Source: Microbacterium sp. MYb54
Lineage (GTDB): Bacteria; Actinomycetota; Actinomycetes; Actinomycetales; Microbacteriaceae
Assembly (NCBI RefSeq): GCF_002979515.1
Contig: NZ_PCPA01000010.1
Location: 93,646 to 157,645 of the forward strand
Length of the DNA: 64,000 nt
Direction of reading: 5' to 3'
This document shows, in pieces, positions 33,947 through 41,000 of this stretch (position 1 is the first letter of the stretch; each line of letters starts with the position of its first letter). A model generated the notes under the pieces. The model was not told the origin of the DNA. It ran no database searches and saw only the letters and a program-made list of their open reading frames with translations. Made by a program: the position numbers and the translations under genes.

Positions 33947-34778
33947 GGTCGCAGTCCTCGACGCACAGGACGTGGTCGTGCGCTACCCGGGCAACCCGCC
34001 CGTGATCGCCGTGAACGGCGTATCGATCAGCGTCGCCGCCGGCGAGACCGTCGCTCTCGTGGGGGAGTCGGGCAGTGGCAAGTCGAGCCTCGCCCGTGCC
34101 GTCGTCGGCATCGAGAAGACCGCGGGCGGGACGGTGCTCTTCCGGGACGCCCCCGTGTCGCCGCTCGGCATCCGTCGCCGGTCGATCGCGCTCACCGGCA
34201 TCCAGATGGTGTTCCAGGATCCGGCGACCTCGCTGAACCCGCGACGCCGGGTCGGTGACCAGATCGCGGACGGCATCGCGACGGCCCGTGCGCGCGGTGC
34301 CGAAGGATCCACCGTCGACGAATGGCTCGAGCGGGTCGGGCTGCCCACGAACGTCAGCACCCGCTTCCCGCACCAGTTCTCCGGCGGGCAGAAGCAGCGC
34401 ATCGCGATCGCGAGGGCCCTGGCCGCACGGCCCTCGCTCCTCGTCGCGGATGAGCCGATCTCCGCCCTCGACGCCTCGACGCAGACGAGCGTGGCCGGGC
34501 TCATGCGCGACCTCGTGGCGGAGTCGGGTGCGGGGATGCTCTTCATCTCGCACGACCTCGCCGTGGTGCGGCGCATCGCCGATCGCACTTTCGTGATGTT
34601 CGGTGGGCGTGTGCTCGAGTCGGGGCCGACGGATCAGCTCTGGGCTGCACCGAGGCATCCTTATACGCAGGCGCTGCTCGCAGCGATCCCGGAGCCCGAC
34701 GGCGCCGGCCGCATCCCCGCAGCTCCCTCGGTCGACGACCGCACGGTGTGGGCGGAGATCCCGCCGGTCATGTACTGA
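33939..34778 (+). CDS. ABC transporter ATPase, DppF-like
   Basis: A 279-residue ATPase: Walker A GESGSGKSSLARAV, Q-loop FQDPATSLNPRRRVG, signature SGGQKQRIAIARAL, Walker B LLVADEPISALDASTQ and switch His in FISHDLAV. The end 'HPYTQALLAAIPEPD' is typical for the second ATPase. It closes the operon; 149 bases without a clear terminator separate it from the sigma-factor gene. Confidence 0.93.
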   Translation: MSEVAVLDAQDVVVRYPGNPPVIAVNGVSISVAAGETVALVGESGSGKSSLARAVVGIEKTAGGTVLFRDAPVSPLGIRRRSIALTGIQMVFQDPATSLNPRRRVGDQIADGIATARARGAEGSTVDEWLERVGLPTNVSTRFPHQFSGGQKQRIAIARALAARPSLLVADEPISALDASTQTSVAGLMRDLVAESGAGMLFISHDLAVVRRIADRTFVMFGGRVLESGPTDQLWAAPRHPYTQALLAAIPEPDGAGRIPAAPSVDDRTVWAEIPPVMY

Positions 34779-34878
34779 CGGTCGCGCCGCGCATCGGCCT
34801 GATTCGACGCGGCGGAACACGGCGTTCCCGACGTGCGCGCCTTCTTCCTGTCGCGCCGCCCTCGCCTCGACGTCGTCC

Positions 34879-34884
34879 TAGGAT
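34879..34884 (+). promoter_or_regulatory. Possible -10 (TAGGAT) of sigma-factor gene
   Basis: TAGGAT would place the transcript start near 34891, leaving a leader of about 37 bases with GAGGA before the GTG at 34928. Confidence 0.4.
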
Positions 34885-34927
34885 GACCGCGCGTGAACCT
34901 GATCGCGCGGGCTGAGGAATATCTAAC

Positions 34928-35521
34928 GTGAACACTGATAGTGAGATCGTTCGGCGATCGAGACAGGAGGCGGCCGCGTTCGGCGAGCTGTTCGAGAGGC
35001 ACGCCCGCGCGGTGGTGGGCTTCGCTTCTCGACGGGTCGGAGCGGATGTCGCGGAAGACGTGCTGAGCGAGACGTTCCTCGTGGCTTTCCGCCGGCGCGC
35101 GAGTTTCGATCTCCGAGTCGATTCCGCGCGTCCGTGGCTGCTCGGAATCGCGACCCGTATCATCCACCGACACCGCGCGAGCGAGGCCAAGCAGCTGCGA
35201 AGCCTGCTCGCCCAGCCGCCAGAGCGAGCGCGCCCCGACGACTCCGACGGTCTGTCGGATCGTCTCGACGCGAGTGCGTCGCTCCGGGAACTGGCCCCTC
35301 GGGTCGCCGCACTGGCGAAGAAGGACCGCGACACGCTCTTCCTCTTCGCATGGGGGGATCTGAGCTATGAGGAGACGGCGCAGGCTCTCGGCGTTCCGGT
35401 GGGAACCGTGAAGTCACGCCTCAATCGCGTTCGTCGGCTGCTTGCGCCGGCGCGCGCGGGCAACAAGACATCAACCAGCACTCAGCACACATCGGAGGTC
35501 GAATATGGACATCTTGGATAG
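34928..35521 (+). CDS. ECF (sigma-70 family) RNA polymerase sigma factor
   Basis: A 197-residue sigma factor with region 2 (AFGELFERHARAVVGFASRR, then ADVAEDVLSETFLVAFRRR) and region 4 (TLFLFAWGDLSYEETAQAL, GVPVGTVKSRLNRVRRLL). There is no C-terminal extension. It would redirect RNA polymerase to a small set of genes, probably including its own operon. The GTG start is chosen since translation upstream is not sigma-like. Its last 17 bases overlap the following gene, which has a strong GGAGG site inside the sigma coding region. The neighbour is the likely regulator or partner. Confidence 0.9.
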   Translation: MNTDSEIVRRSRQEAAAFGELFERHARAVVGFASRRVGADVAEDVLSETFLVAFRRRASFDLRVDSARPWLLGIATRIIHRHRASEAKQLRSLLAQPPERARPDDSDGLSDRLDASASLRELAPRVAALAKKDRDTLFLFAWGDLSYEETAQALGVPVGTVKSRLNRVRRLLAPARAGNKTSTSTQHTSEVEYGHLG

Positions 35522-36632
35522 CGTTCGCGAACTCGGAGTGGAAGACCCCTCTGCCAGCATCGTCGGTGCGCGGAACTCGCTTCATCGGGCGATGGCGGGC
35601 GAGGGGCGCCGGCGACGTCGTCGTGGCCTGGGAATCGCATTCGGCACAGCAGGTGGTGTCGTCGGCATCTCCGCGGTGGCAGCGGTCGTGGCGGGCACGT
35701 TCACTGTCGGCGCGGTCGTCGTCGCGCCACCGGCGTCGGCAGCGGAGACGATCGTCCTGAGTGCTGCCGCACAACTCCGGGCGTCCGAGATACCGGCCGG
35801 TAAGTACCTGAAGACGACCGAGACGTTCGAGCAGGTCATCGGCTTTCACGGACCGACGGAGGCAGAACCCTTCTCGTACGTGCTGCAGGACGCGACCGGC
35901 GTTCTGACGACGAGGTGGATCACCTCGACCTTCCTCTCGTCTGACGCCGACGTCCCGCCGATTCTGGAGGTGAGCGACTATCAGCCGGTCGCGGCCAGCG
36001 GCGACGTCCAAGCCGTCGAGGAGGCGTGGAACTCCTACTACGGCTCGACCTATGGGCGCTGGGATGACGTCATCGAATCTCCCCGCCCGCCGGTGGTCTT
36101 CCAGATGGATGGTGTCGCCCATGCGCGTCTCTGGAGCAATGATCTCGAAGAAGGGCAGGTCATCGACGACCCCGACGACTCTCGCATCGACGACTGGGGC
36201 ACGTTCGCGACCGAGCCCCAGTCGTTTCTCGACGACATCCTGGCGGAGTTCCCCGCCGGGACGACCAAGGAGAAAGCCATCGCCGTGGTCTTCGAGACCC
36301 TGGTCACCGGCGACATAGCCACCGCTTCGGGTGCCTACCGCTCCGTGCTCCTCGGCGTGATCGCACTCGCGGACGGCCTGCACATCGAGTCGGTCGAGGG
36401 AACCGTCACCACCGTTCGCCTCGATGACGACCGGGCGATCCGTCGGCTCGTCTTCGACACCGAAACCGATCAGCTGCGGGAAGTCTCTCAGCATCTGACG
36501 GAGGCGTACGATGCCGGCCAGAACGTGCCGGTCGGCACGAGCCCGCTCGTCGAGAGCGGGGCACCGACGACCATCCGACGCTTCACGCACGAGATCGTCG
36601 ACGCGCCCCCCGCGATCAACAGCGAGGGCTGA
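35505..36632 (+). CDS. Membrane partner of the ECF sigma factor (CU044_5270-like)
   Basis: A 375-residue protein. The first 45 residues are cytoplasmic (MDILDSVRELGVEDPSASIV, then basic RRRRRR), followed by one membrane span (near residues 46-75) and a 300-residue extracytoplasmic domain with no motif I know. The layout, a short 'Asp/Glu-Ser-rich' head then a basic stretch and a single span, matches the CU044_5270 proteins that accompany ECF sigma genes in actinobacteria. A zinc-binding anti-sigma motif is absent, so direct anti-sigma action is uncertain. A GGAGG site 7 bases upstream fixes the ATG. Confidence 0.8.
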   Translation: MDILDSVRELGVEDPSASIVGARNSLHRAMAGEGRRRRRRGLGIAFGTAGGVVGISAVAAVVAGTFTVGAVVVAPPASAAETIVLSAAAQLRASEIPAGKYLKTTETFEQVIGFHGPTEAEPFSYVLQDATGVLTTRWITSTFLSSDADVPPILEVSDYQPVAASGDVQAVEEAWNSYYGSTYGRWDDVIESPRPPVVFQMDGVAHARLWSNDLEEGQVIDDPDDSRIDDWGTFATEPQSFLDDILAEFPAGTTKEKAIAVVFETLVTGDIATASGAYRSVLLGVIALADGLHIESVEGTVTTVRLDDDRAIRRLVFDTETDQLREVSQHLTEAYDAGQNVPVGTSPLVESGAPTTIRRFTHEIVDAPPAINSEG

Positions 36633-36707
36633 AGCCGCGCTGCGCCCGGTCCGCACGTCGGGCCGGGCACGGCTGCGCTGTACCGTCGCGTGCCCGAGAA
36701 ACACGAG

Positions 36708-36731
36708 GGGCCGGGGCATCCGCCCCGGCCC
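36708..36731. terminator. Bidirectional terminator
   Basis: A perfect 10-base GC stem (36708-36717 with 36722-36731) with a 4-base loop; TTCGTTCTC follows on the plus strand and TGTTTCTC on the minus strand. It lies between two converging genes. Confidence 0.8.
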
Positions 36732-36749
36732 TTCGTTCTCAGCTCTGGA

Positions 36750-37454
36750 TCAGAGCGGTGCGACGATGTCCTGCTTCACGTCCCACTCGGTGATCTCCAT
36801 CGAGACCTCGACGGACTGGCCCTCGAGCGATGCCGTGCTGGTCGACGCGAGGTTGATGTAGTCCGCCGTCACCTCGAAGACGATGTCGATCGAGGCGCCC
36901 TGCTGCTCGACAGTGCCGGAGAGGAGGTAGACCTTCTGGCCCAGTCGCTCGCCGGTACCGGTCACCGTGAAGTCGCCGGTGATGGCCGACGCAGCCGTTG
37001 CCGGGTCGAGCGAGGTGATGTTGGCGGCGCTGGTGCTGAGCGCGGCGATGATCGGATCGTTCGACGACGGGTCGGCGGCCTGCCAGTCACTCGTCGCGGA
37101 CTTCACCCAGACGTCGTCGCCGATGGCGATCAGGGATCCGACCGGCGAGATCGATTCGATCGCCTTCTCGGACGGGTTGAAGCGTGCCGTCGAGTCGACG
37201 CCCATCACGCTGGTCGTCGCCGCGTACCCCGCCGTGTCCGTCATCGCATCGGCGATGCACCCGCCGAGGGCAGCGCCGTCGACGGTCGCGCCCTCCTTCA
37301 GCTCGGGGCAATCCGTCTTCGGTGCTTCCTCTTGCTGTGACGATCCGGCGCTGGGCTTCTTGTCGGCCGTCGTATCCGCTCCGCTCCCCGAGCATCCGGT
37401 GAGCAGCACGGCGGCGGCGAGAATGACGCCGACCCCCCATTTGTTGACGCGCAT
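36750..37454 (-). CDS. Putative lipoprotein, LprG/LppX-like
   Basis: A 234-residue lipoprotein: signal with lipobox LTGC near residue 20, a linker rich in Ser, Asp, Lys and Gln, then a domain of about 190 residues. The strand pattern 'VKSATSDWQAADPSSNDPIIAAL', 'DFTVTGTGERLGQKVYLLSGTVEQQGASIDIVFEVTADY' resembles the LolA-like fold of LprG/LppX proteins, which carry lipids or sense ligands at the cell surface. The resemblance is moderate. The start ATG at 37454 follows a GGGGGGAC-like site on the minus strand. Confidence 0.75.
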   Translation of the reverse strand: MRVNKWGVGVILAAAVLLTGCSGSGADTTADKKPSAGSSQQEEAPKTDCPELKEGATVDGAALGGCIADAMTDTAGYAATTSVMGVDSTARFNPSEKAIESISPVGSLIAIGDDVWVKSATSDWQAADPSSNDPIIAALSTSAANITSLDPATAASAITGDFTVTGTGERLGQKVYLLSGTVEQQGASIDIVFEVTADYINLASTSTASLEGQSVEVSMEITEWDVKQDIVAPL

Positions 37455-37573
37455 GGCGTCCCCCCTCTGGTCGAGTGCCCGATGACCGTCAACGGGCACG
37501 GTCCCAGCATGCCAAAGGTCCGCTGACGTTCCGCACGTCGCCGGCCTCGTTCGCGCCATCCACGCGATTCCGC

Positions 37574-37692
37574 TAGACTGTCGAGGTTGTCTGCTCTGAG
37601 CCCCTGCGCTCATCGAAGGGCCGACACATTCACACACCCTCCTGTTTCCGCGAGATACGCGGTAACCGTTCTAGTCCGAAGGAGGTGGGTAA
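37574..37692 (+). promoter_or_regulatory. rpsF promoter and structured leader, possible S6:S18 autoregulation
   Basis: TAGACT (37574-37579) is a good -10 and would give a leader of about 107 bases. CCTCCT (37638-37643) can pair with the ribosome site AGGAGG (37680-37685). Between them sits a CCGCG/CGCGG hairpin (37648-37652 with 37658-37662), followed by CCG triplets. This layout allows ribosome-site blocking and resembles S6:S18 leaders described upstream of rpsF in other bacteria. Confidence 0.4.
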
Positions 37693-38061
37693 GTGACGCA
37701 CCAGTACGAACTCATGGTCATTCTGACCCCCGAGATCGACGAGCGCCAGGTAGCCCCTACGCTCGACAAGTTCCTGAAGGTCATCACCAACGATGGTGGC
37801 TCGATTGACAAGATCGACATCTGGGGTAAGCGCCGTCTGGCTTACGAGATCCAGAAGAAGAACGAGGGCATCTACGCCGTCGTCAACTTCACCGCCACCA
37901 GCGAGGCCACGCAGGAGCTCGACCGTCAGCTGAAGCTGAACGAGCAGATCATGCGCACCAAGGTCCTCCGCTCGGAAGAGGCTCAGGCAATGGCCGCATT
38001 CGAAGCCAAGCGCTCCGAAGAGAAGGCTGCCCGCAAGGCCGCCAAGGCTGCGAAGGCCTAA
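37693..38061 (+). CDS. rpsF: 30S ribosomal protein S6
   Basis: A 122-residue ribosomal protein, component of the small subunit platform, where it pairs with S18. It starts with the typical '[24 protein letters not shown]' and has '[23 protein letters not shown]', followed by an Ala/Lys-rich acidic tail typical of actinobacteria. A GTG start with a strong AGGAGGT site seven bases upstream. First gene of the rpsF-ssb-rpsR-rplI operon. Confidence 0.97.
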   Translation: MTHQYELMVILTPEIDERQVAPTLDKFLKVITNDGGSIDKIDIWGKRRLAYEIQKKNEGIYAVVNFTATSEATQELDRQLKLNEQIMRTKVLRSEEAQAMAAFEAKRSEEKAARKAAKAAKA

Positions 38062-38066
38062 GCGCC

Positions 38067-38582
38067 ATGGCCGGCGAAACCGTCATCACCGTGGTGGGAA
38101 ACCTCACGGCCGACCCCGAGCTGCGTTACACGCAGAACGGGCTGCCGGTGGCGAACTTCACCATCGCATCGACGCCTCGGAACTTCGACCGTGCCGCGAA
38201 TGAGTGGAAGGACGGCGATGCGCTGTTCCTCCGTGCATCCGTGTGGCGCGAGTTCGCCGAGCACGTGGCAGGTTCGCTGACGAAGGGCATGCGCGTCATG
38301 GCGCAGGGCCGTCTGCGTCAGCGCTCCTACCAGGACCGCGAGGGTAACCAGCGCACCGCTATCGAGCTGGAGGTCGACGAGATCGGCCCCTCGCTCCGGT
38401 ACGCGACCGCGCAGGTCACCCGTGCGGCCTCGACCGGCGGTGCCGGTGGTGCCGGCGGCGGTGGACAGTCCCGTCCCGCGCAGCAGCAGACGTCGGAAGA
38501 GCCGTGGTCCACGCCCGGCTCGTCGACCAGCGCGGATGCCTGGAGCACTCCTGGCAGCTTCGGCGACGACACCCCCTTCTAA
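38067..38582 (+). CDS. ssb: Single-stranded DNA-binding protein
   Basis: A 171-residue SSB. Residues 1-115 form the OB fold ([27 protein letters not shown]..., [19 protein letters not shown]). A Gly/Gln/Ser-rich linker follows, and the acidic tip DDTPF is the interaction site for repair and replication proteins. It binds and protects single-stranded DNA in replication and repair. Five bases separate it from rpsF. Confidence 0.97.
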   Translation: MAGETVITVVGNLTADPELRYTQNGLPVANFTIASTPRNFDRAANEWKDGDALFLRASVWREFAEHVAGSLTKGMRVMAQGRLRQRSYQDREGNQRTAIELEVDEIGPSLRYATAQVTRAASTGGAGGAGGGGQSRPAQQQTSEEPWSTPGSSTSADAWSTPGSFGDDTPF

Positions 38583-38648
38583 ACAACTTCTGGATCCGGC
38601 CCCGAGCTCGTCTCGGGGAAGGCATCCGCTCTCATTTAAGGAAACACA

Positions 38649-38903
38649 ATGGCTGGAAAGTCGAGCGGCGACCGCCGCAAGCCGCGGAAGGGTGGCAAGC
38701 CCACCGCTCCCGCGAAGTCCATCCGGGTTGGCCTCATCGATTACAAGGATGTCGCCACCCTCCGCAAGTTCGTCTCGGAGCGCGGCAAGATCCGTGCCCG
38801 TCGTATCACCGGTGTCTCGGTGCAGGAGCAGCGTCTGATCGCCACCGCGGTCAAGAACGCGCGCGAAATGGCGCTCCTGCCCTACGCTGGCGCCGGCCGG
38901 TAA
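38649..38903 (+). CDS. rpsR: 30S ribosomal protein S18
   Basis: An 84-residue ribosomal protein: a basic N-terminus, then '[53 protein letters not shown]'. It binds the small subunit next to S6. No CXXC zinc motif is present, so this is the zinc-independent form. AAGGAAA precedes the ATG. Confidence 0.97.
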   Translation: MAGKSSGDRRKPRKGGKPTAPAKSIRVGLIDYKDVATLRKFVSERGKIRARRITGVSVQEQRLIATAVKNAREMALLPYAGAGR

Positions 38904-38914
38904 GGGGTATCGAG

Positions 38915-39367
38915 ATGGCAAAGCTGATTCTCACGAACGAGGTCGCCGGGCTCGGTAGCGCTGGTGACGTGGTCGAGGTCAAGAACGGGTACGCCCGTAA
39001 CTTCCTCATCCCGCAGGGTTTCGCTACGGCGTGGACCCGCGGTGGCGAAAAGCAGGTCGCATCGATCCAGGCCGCGCGTCAGGCACGCGCGATCCACGAT
39101 CGTGACGACGCTGTCGCACTGAAGAACGCTCTCGAGGGCACGAAGGTGCGCCTCACGGTCAAGGCCGGCAAGGAGGGTCGTCTCTTCGGCTCCGTCAAGA
39201 CCGACCACGTCGCGGATGCTGTCGCAGCCGCCGGCCTGGGCGCGATCGACAAGCGCAAGGTGCACATCCCGTCGCCCATCAAGGTGACCGGTGAGCACGA
39301 GGCAACCGTGCGTCTGCACGACGACGTCACCGCAGTGATCACGCTGCTGGTCGTCGCCGCCAAGTAA
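38915..39367 (+). CDS. rplI: 50S ribosomal protein L9
   Basis: A 150-residue ribosomal protein with the N-terminal RNA-binding domain ([20 protein letters not shown], then [14 protein letters not shown]) and the long helix leading to the C-terminal domain ([16 protein letters not shown]). The ATG at 38915 follows AAGGGGT. Last gene of the operon, followed by a very strong terminator. The replicative helicase gene dnaB, often found after rplI, is not here. Confidence 0.97.
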   Translation: MAKLILTNEVAGLGSAGDVVEVKNGYARNFLIPQGFATAWTRGGEKQVASIQAARQARAIHDRDDAVALKNALEGTKVRLTVKAGKEGRLFGSVKTDHVADAVAAAGLGAIDKRKVHIPSPIKVTGEHEATVRLHDDVTAVITLLVVAAK

Positions 39368-39377
39368 GGCACTTCCG

Positions 39378-39411
39378 GAACGCCCCCTGTCCTTCGGGAC
39401 AGGGGGCGTTC
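39378..39411 (+). terminator. Strong terminator after rplI
   Basis: A perfect 15-base stem (39378-39392 with 39397-39411) closed by a stable TTCG loop. It also faces the end of the minus-strand WYL gene at 39442. Confidence 0.9.
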
Positions 39412-39441
39412 TGCATTCCCTGCGGAGTTCGATCCCGTGAC

Positions 39442-40140
39442 TCAGGCGACCCGTCCGTGCACCGCTCTGGCGTTCGCCGGGGGCTCGCCGACCTCGTCGA
39501 CGGTATGGCCGCTGCAGGCCGTCTTGGTCACATGGGCCCGCTCGACACGTGACACGGTGAACCACCGCATGGCGTCTCGCAGTCGGCACCACCCGACGAG
39601 ATACCACTGGCCGTTCGTGGCGGCGAACAGCACGGGCTCGACATCGCGGGTGGTCGTCGTCCCGTCTCCGGACGTGTAGCGGATGCGGACCACTCGCTGC
39701 TCGGCCATCCCCTCCTCCAGCGCCGATCGGATCGCGCGGGATGCGGACGGGAGCGCTTCGACCCACACTCGATCGGCCAACTCATCGGCTCGCGCTCGGG
39801 TTCGCGGATCGAGGACGTCGAGAATCTTGCGGACACCGGCTGCGGCCAGATCGGCGTACGGGGCATCGGGTGCAGCCGACACGGCGGCCATCAGCGCGAC
39901 GGCCTGTGCGGGAGACAGGCTGACCGGTGGCAGGGATGCGCCGAGGGTCAACCCGTACCCGCCACCAGGGCCCGGGCGCGACCAGAGCGGCGCGCCGCTG
40001 TTCGCCAGTGCGGCGAGGTCTCTCTTGACTGTTCGCACGGAGACATCGAATTCTCGCGCCATCCGCTCGGCCGAGCACCCCCGTGATCCGCTGCGGCGCA
40101 GCATCTCGGACAGGGCATGGAGGCGTTCCGTGCGCTTCAT
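39442..40140 (-). CDS. WYL-domain transcriptional regulator (YafY-like)
   Basis: A 232-residue regulator. The N-terminal DeoR-like helix-turn-helix (RTERLHALSEMLRRSGSRGC, then SAERMAREFDVSVRTVKRDLAAL) is followed by a WYL domain whose core reads WYLVGWCRLRDAMRWFTVSRV. WYL domains bind small ligands or nucleic acid. The ATG at 40140 aligns with family starts. It is divergent from an alpha/beta hydrolase gene, its probable target. Confidence 0.9.
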   Translation of the reverse strand: MKRTERLHALSEMLRRSGSRGCSAERMAREFDVSVRTVKRDLAALANSGAPLWSRPGPGGGYGLTLGASLPPVSLSPAQAVALMAAVSAAPDAPYADLAAAGVRKILDVLDPRTRARADELADRVWVEALPSASRAIRSALEEGMAEQRVVRIRYTSGDGTTTTRDVEPVLFAATNGQWYLVGWCRLRDAMRWFTVSRVERAHVTKTACSGHTVDEVGEPPANARAVHGRVA

Positions 40141-40162
40141 CGTGCAGACCGGGGCAGATTCA

Positions 40163-40199
40163 TGACATAAATAGTGACACACACCTGCCTGCGGTAGGT
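40163..40199. promoter_or_regulatory. Repeats between WYL regulator and hydrolase genes
   Basis: Two TGACA copies (40163-40167 and 40175-40179, 12 bases apart) and an imperfect palindrome ACCTGCC-TGC-GGTAGGT (40183-40199). An AT-rich ATAAATA between the TGACA copies may serve as a -10 for one or both genes. Confidence 0.45.
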
Positions 40200-40213
40200 A
40201 AGAAGGTGGAGAC

Positions 40214-40954
40214 ATGACAACGACGACGAGCAGTCCGACCATCATCCTCATCGCCGGCCATTGGCTGGGTGCCTGGGCATGGGATGAGGTTCTCGACCAC
40301 CTGAAGATCGACCAGTCTCGCGCGGTCGCGATCACCCTGGCGGGTCTCGACGGGGAGGATCCTCAGCGAGCGACGAAGACGATCGATGATCAGGCCGCGG
40401 GCATTCTCCACGAGTTCGCCCAGGGCGGGGTCTCTGAGGATCAGCCTGCGATCATCGTCGCTCACAGTGGGGCGAATGCGCCGGTCAGTCTCGTCCTCGA
40501 CCGGCATCCCGAGTTCGTCGACCGCGTGATCTGGGTCGACTCCGGCCCGGTGGCGACGGGAAGCATCTTCGCCCCCGAGCTCCCCGACGAGGTGGAGGAG
40601 CTTCCGTTGCCGCCCTTCGACGTTCTCGCGCAGCAGGCGAGCCTCGAGGGCCTGAGTGCAGAGGTCCTCGAGCGGTTTCGCGACAGGGCTGTCCCTGAGC
40701 CCGGTCCGGTGCTTCGTCAGTCTGTCGAGCTCACGAACGACGCTCGCCGGAGGGTTCGGACCACCCTGGTGTGCTGCTCGATCCCGAGCGCGCAACTGCT
40801 GGAGCTGGCTCGAGCAGGTCACCCCATGTTCGCCGAGGTCGCGAACCTCGAGCATCTCGATGTCATCGACCTCCCCACGGGGCACTGGCCCATGTGGAGT
40901 CGTCCAGGCGACCTCGCCGAGGTCATCCGGTCAGCGGCTTCGTCCGACGATTGA
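40214..40954 (+). CDS. Alpha/beta hydrolase
   Basis: A 246-residue alpha/beta hydrolase fold protein. 'IILIAGHWLGAWAWDEV' is the oxyanion-hole region and the nucleophile elbow reads IVAHSGANAP, so Ser at the elbow is the likely nucleophile. A late His sits in LPTGHWPMWSRP. It should hydrolyse an ester, lactone or related bond; the substrate is unknown. It has AAGGTGGAG upstream of the ATG and is divergent from the WYL regulator. Confidence 0.88.
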   Translation: MTTTTSSPTIILIAGHWLGAWAWDEVLDHLKIDQSRAVAITLAGLDGEDPQRATKTIDDQAAGILHEFAQGGVSEDQPAIIVAHSGANAPVSLVLDRHPEFVDRVIWVDSGPVATGSIFAPELPDEVEELPLPPFDVLAQQASLEGLSAEVLERFRDRAVPEPGPVLRQSVELTNDARRRVRTTLVCCSIPSAQLLELARAGHPMFAEVANLEHLDVIDLPTGHWPMWSRPGDLAEVIRSAASSDD

Positions 40955-41000
40955 ATCCCGCACGCTCCCGACATGTGCAGCGAGTGACCGGACCTAGGGG

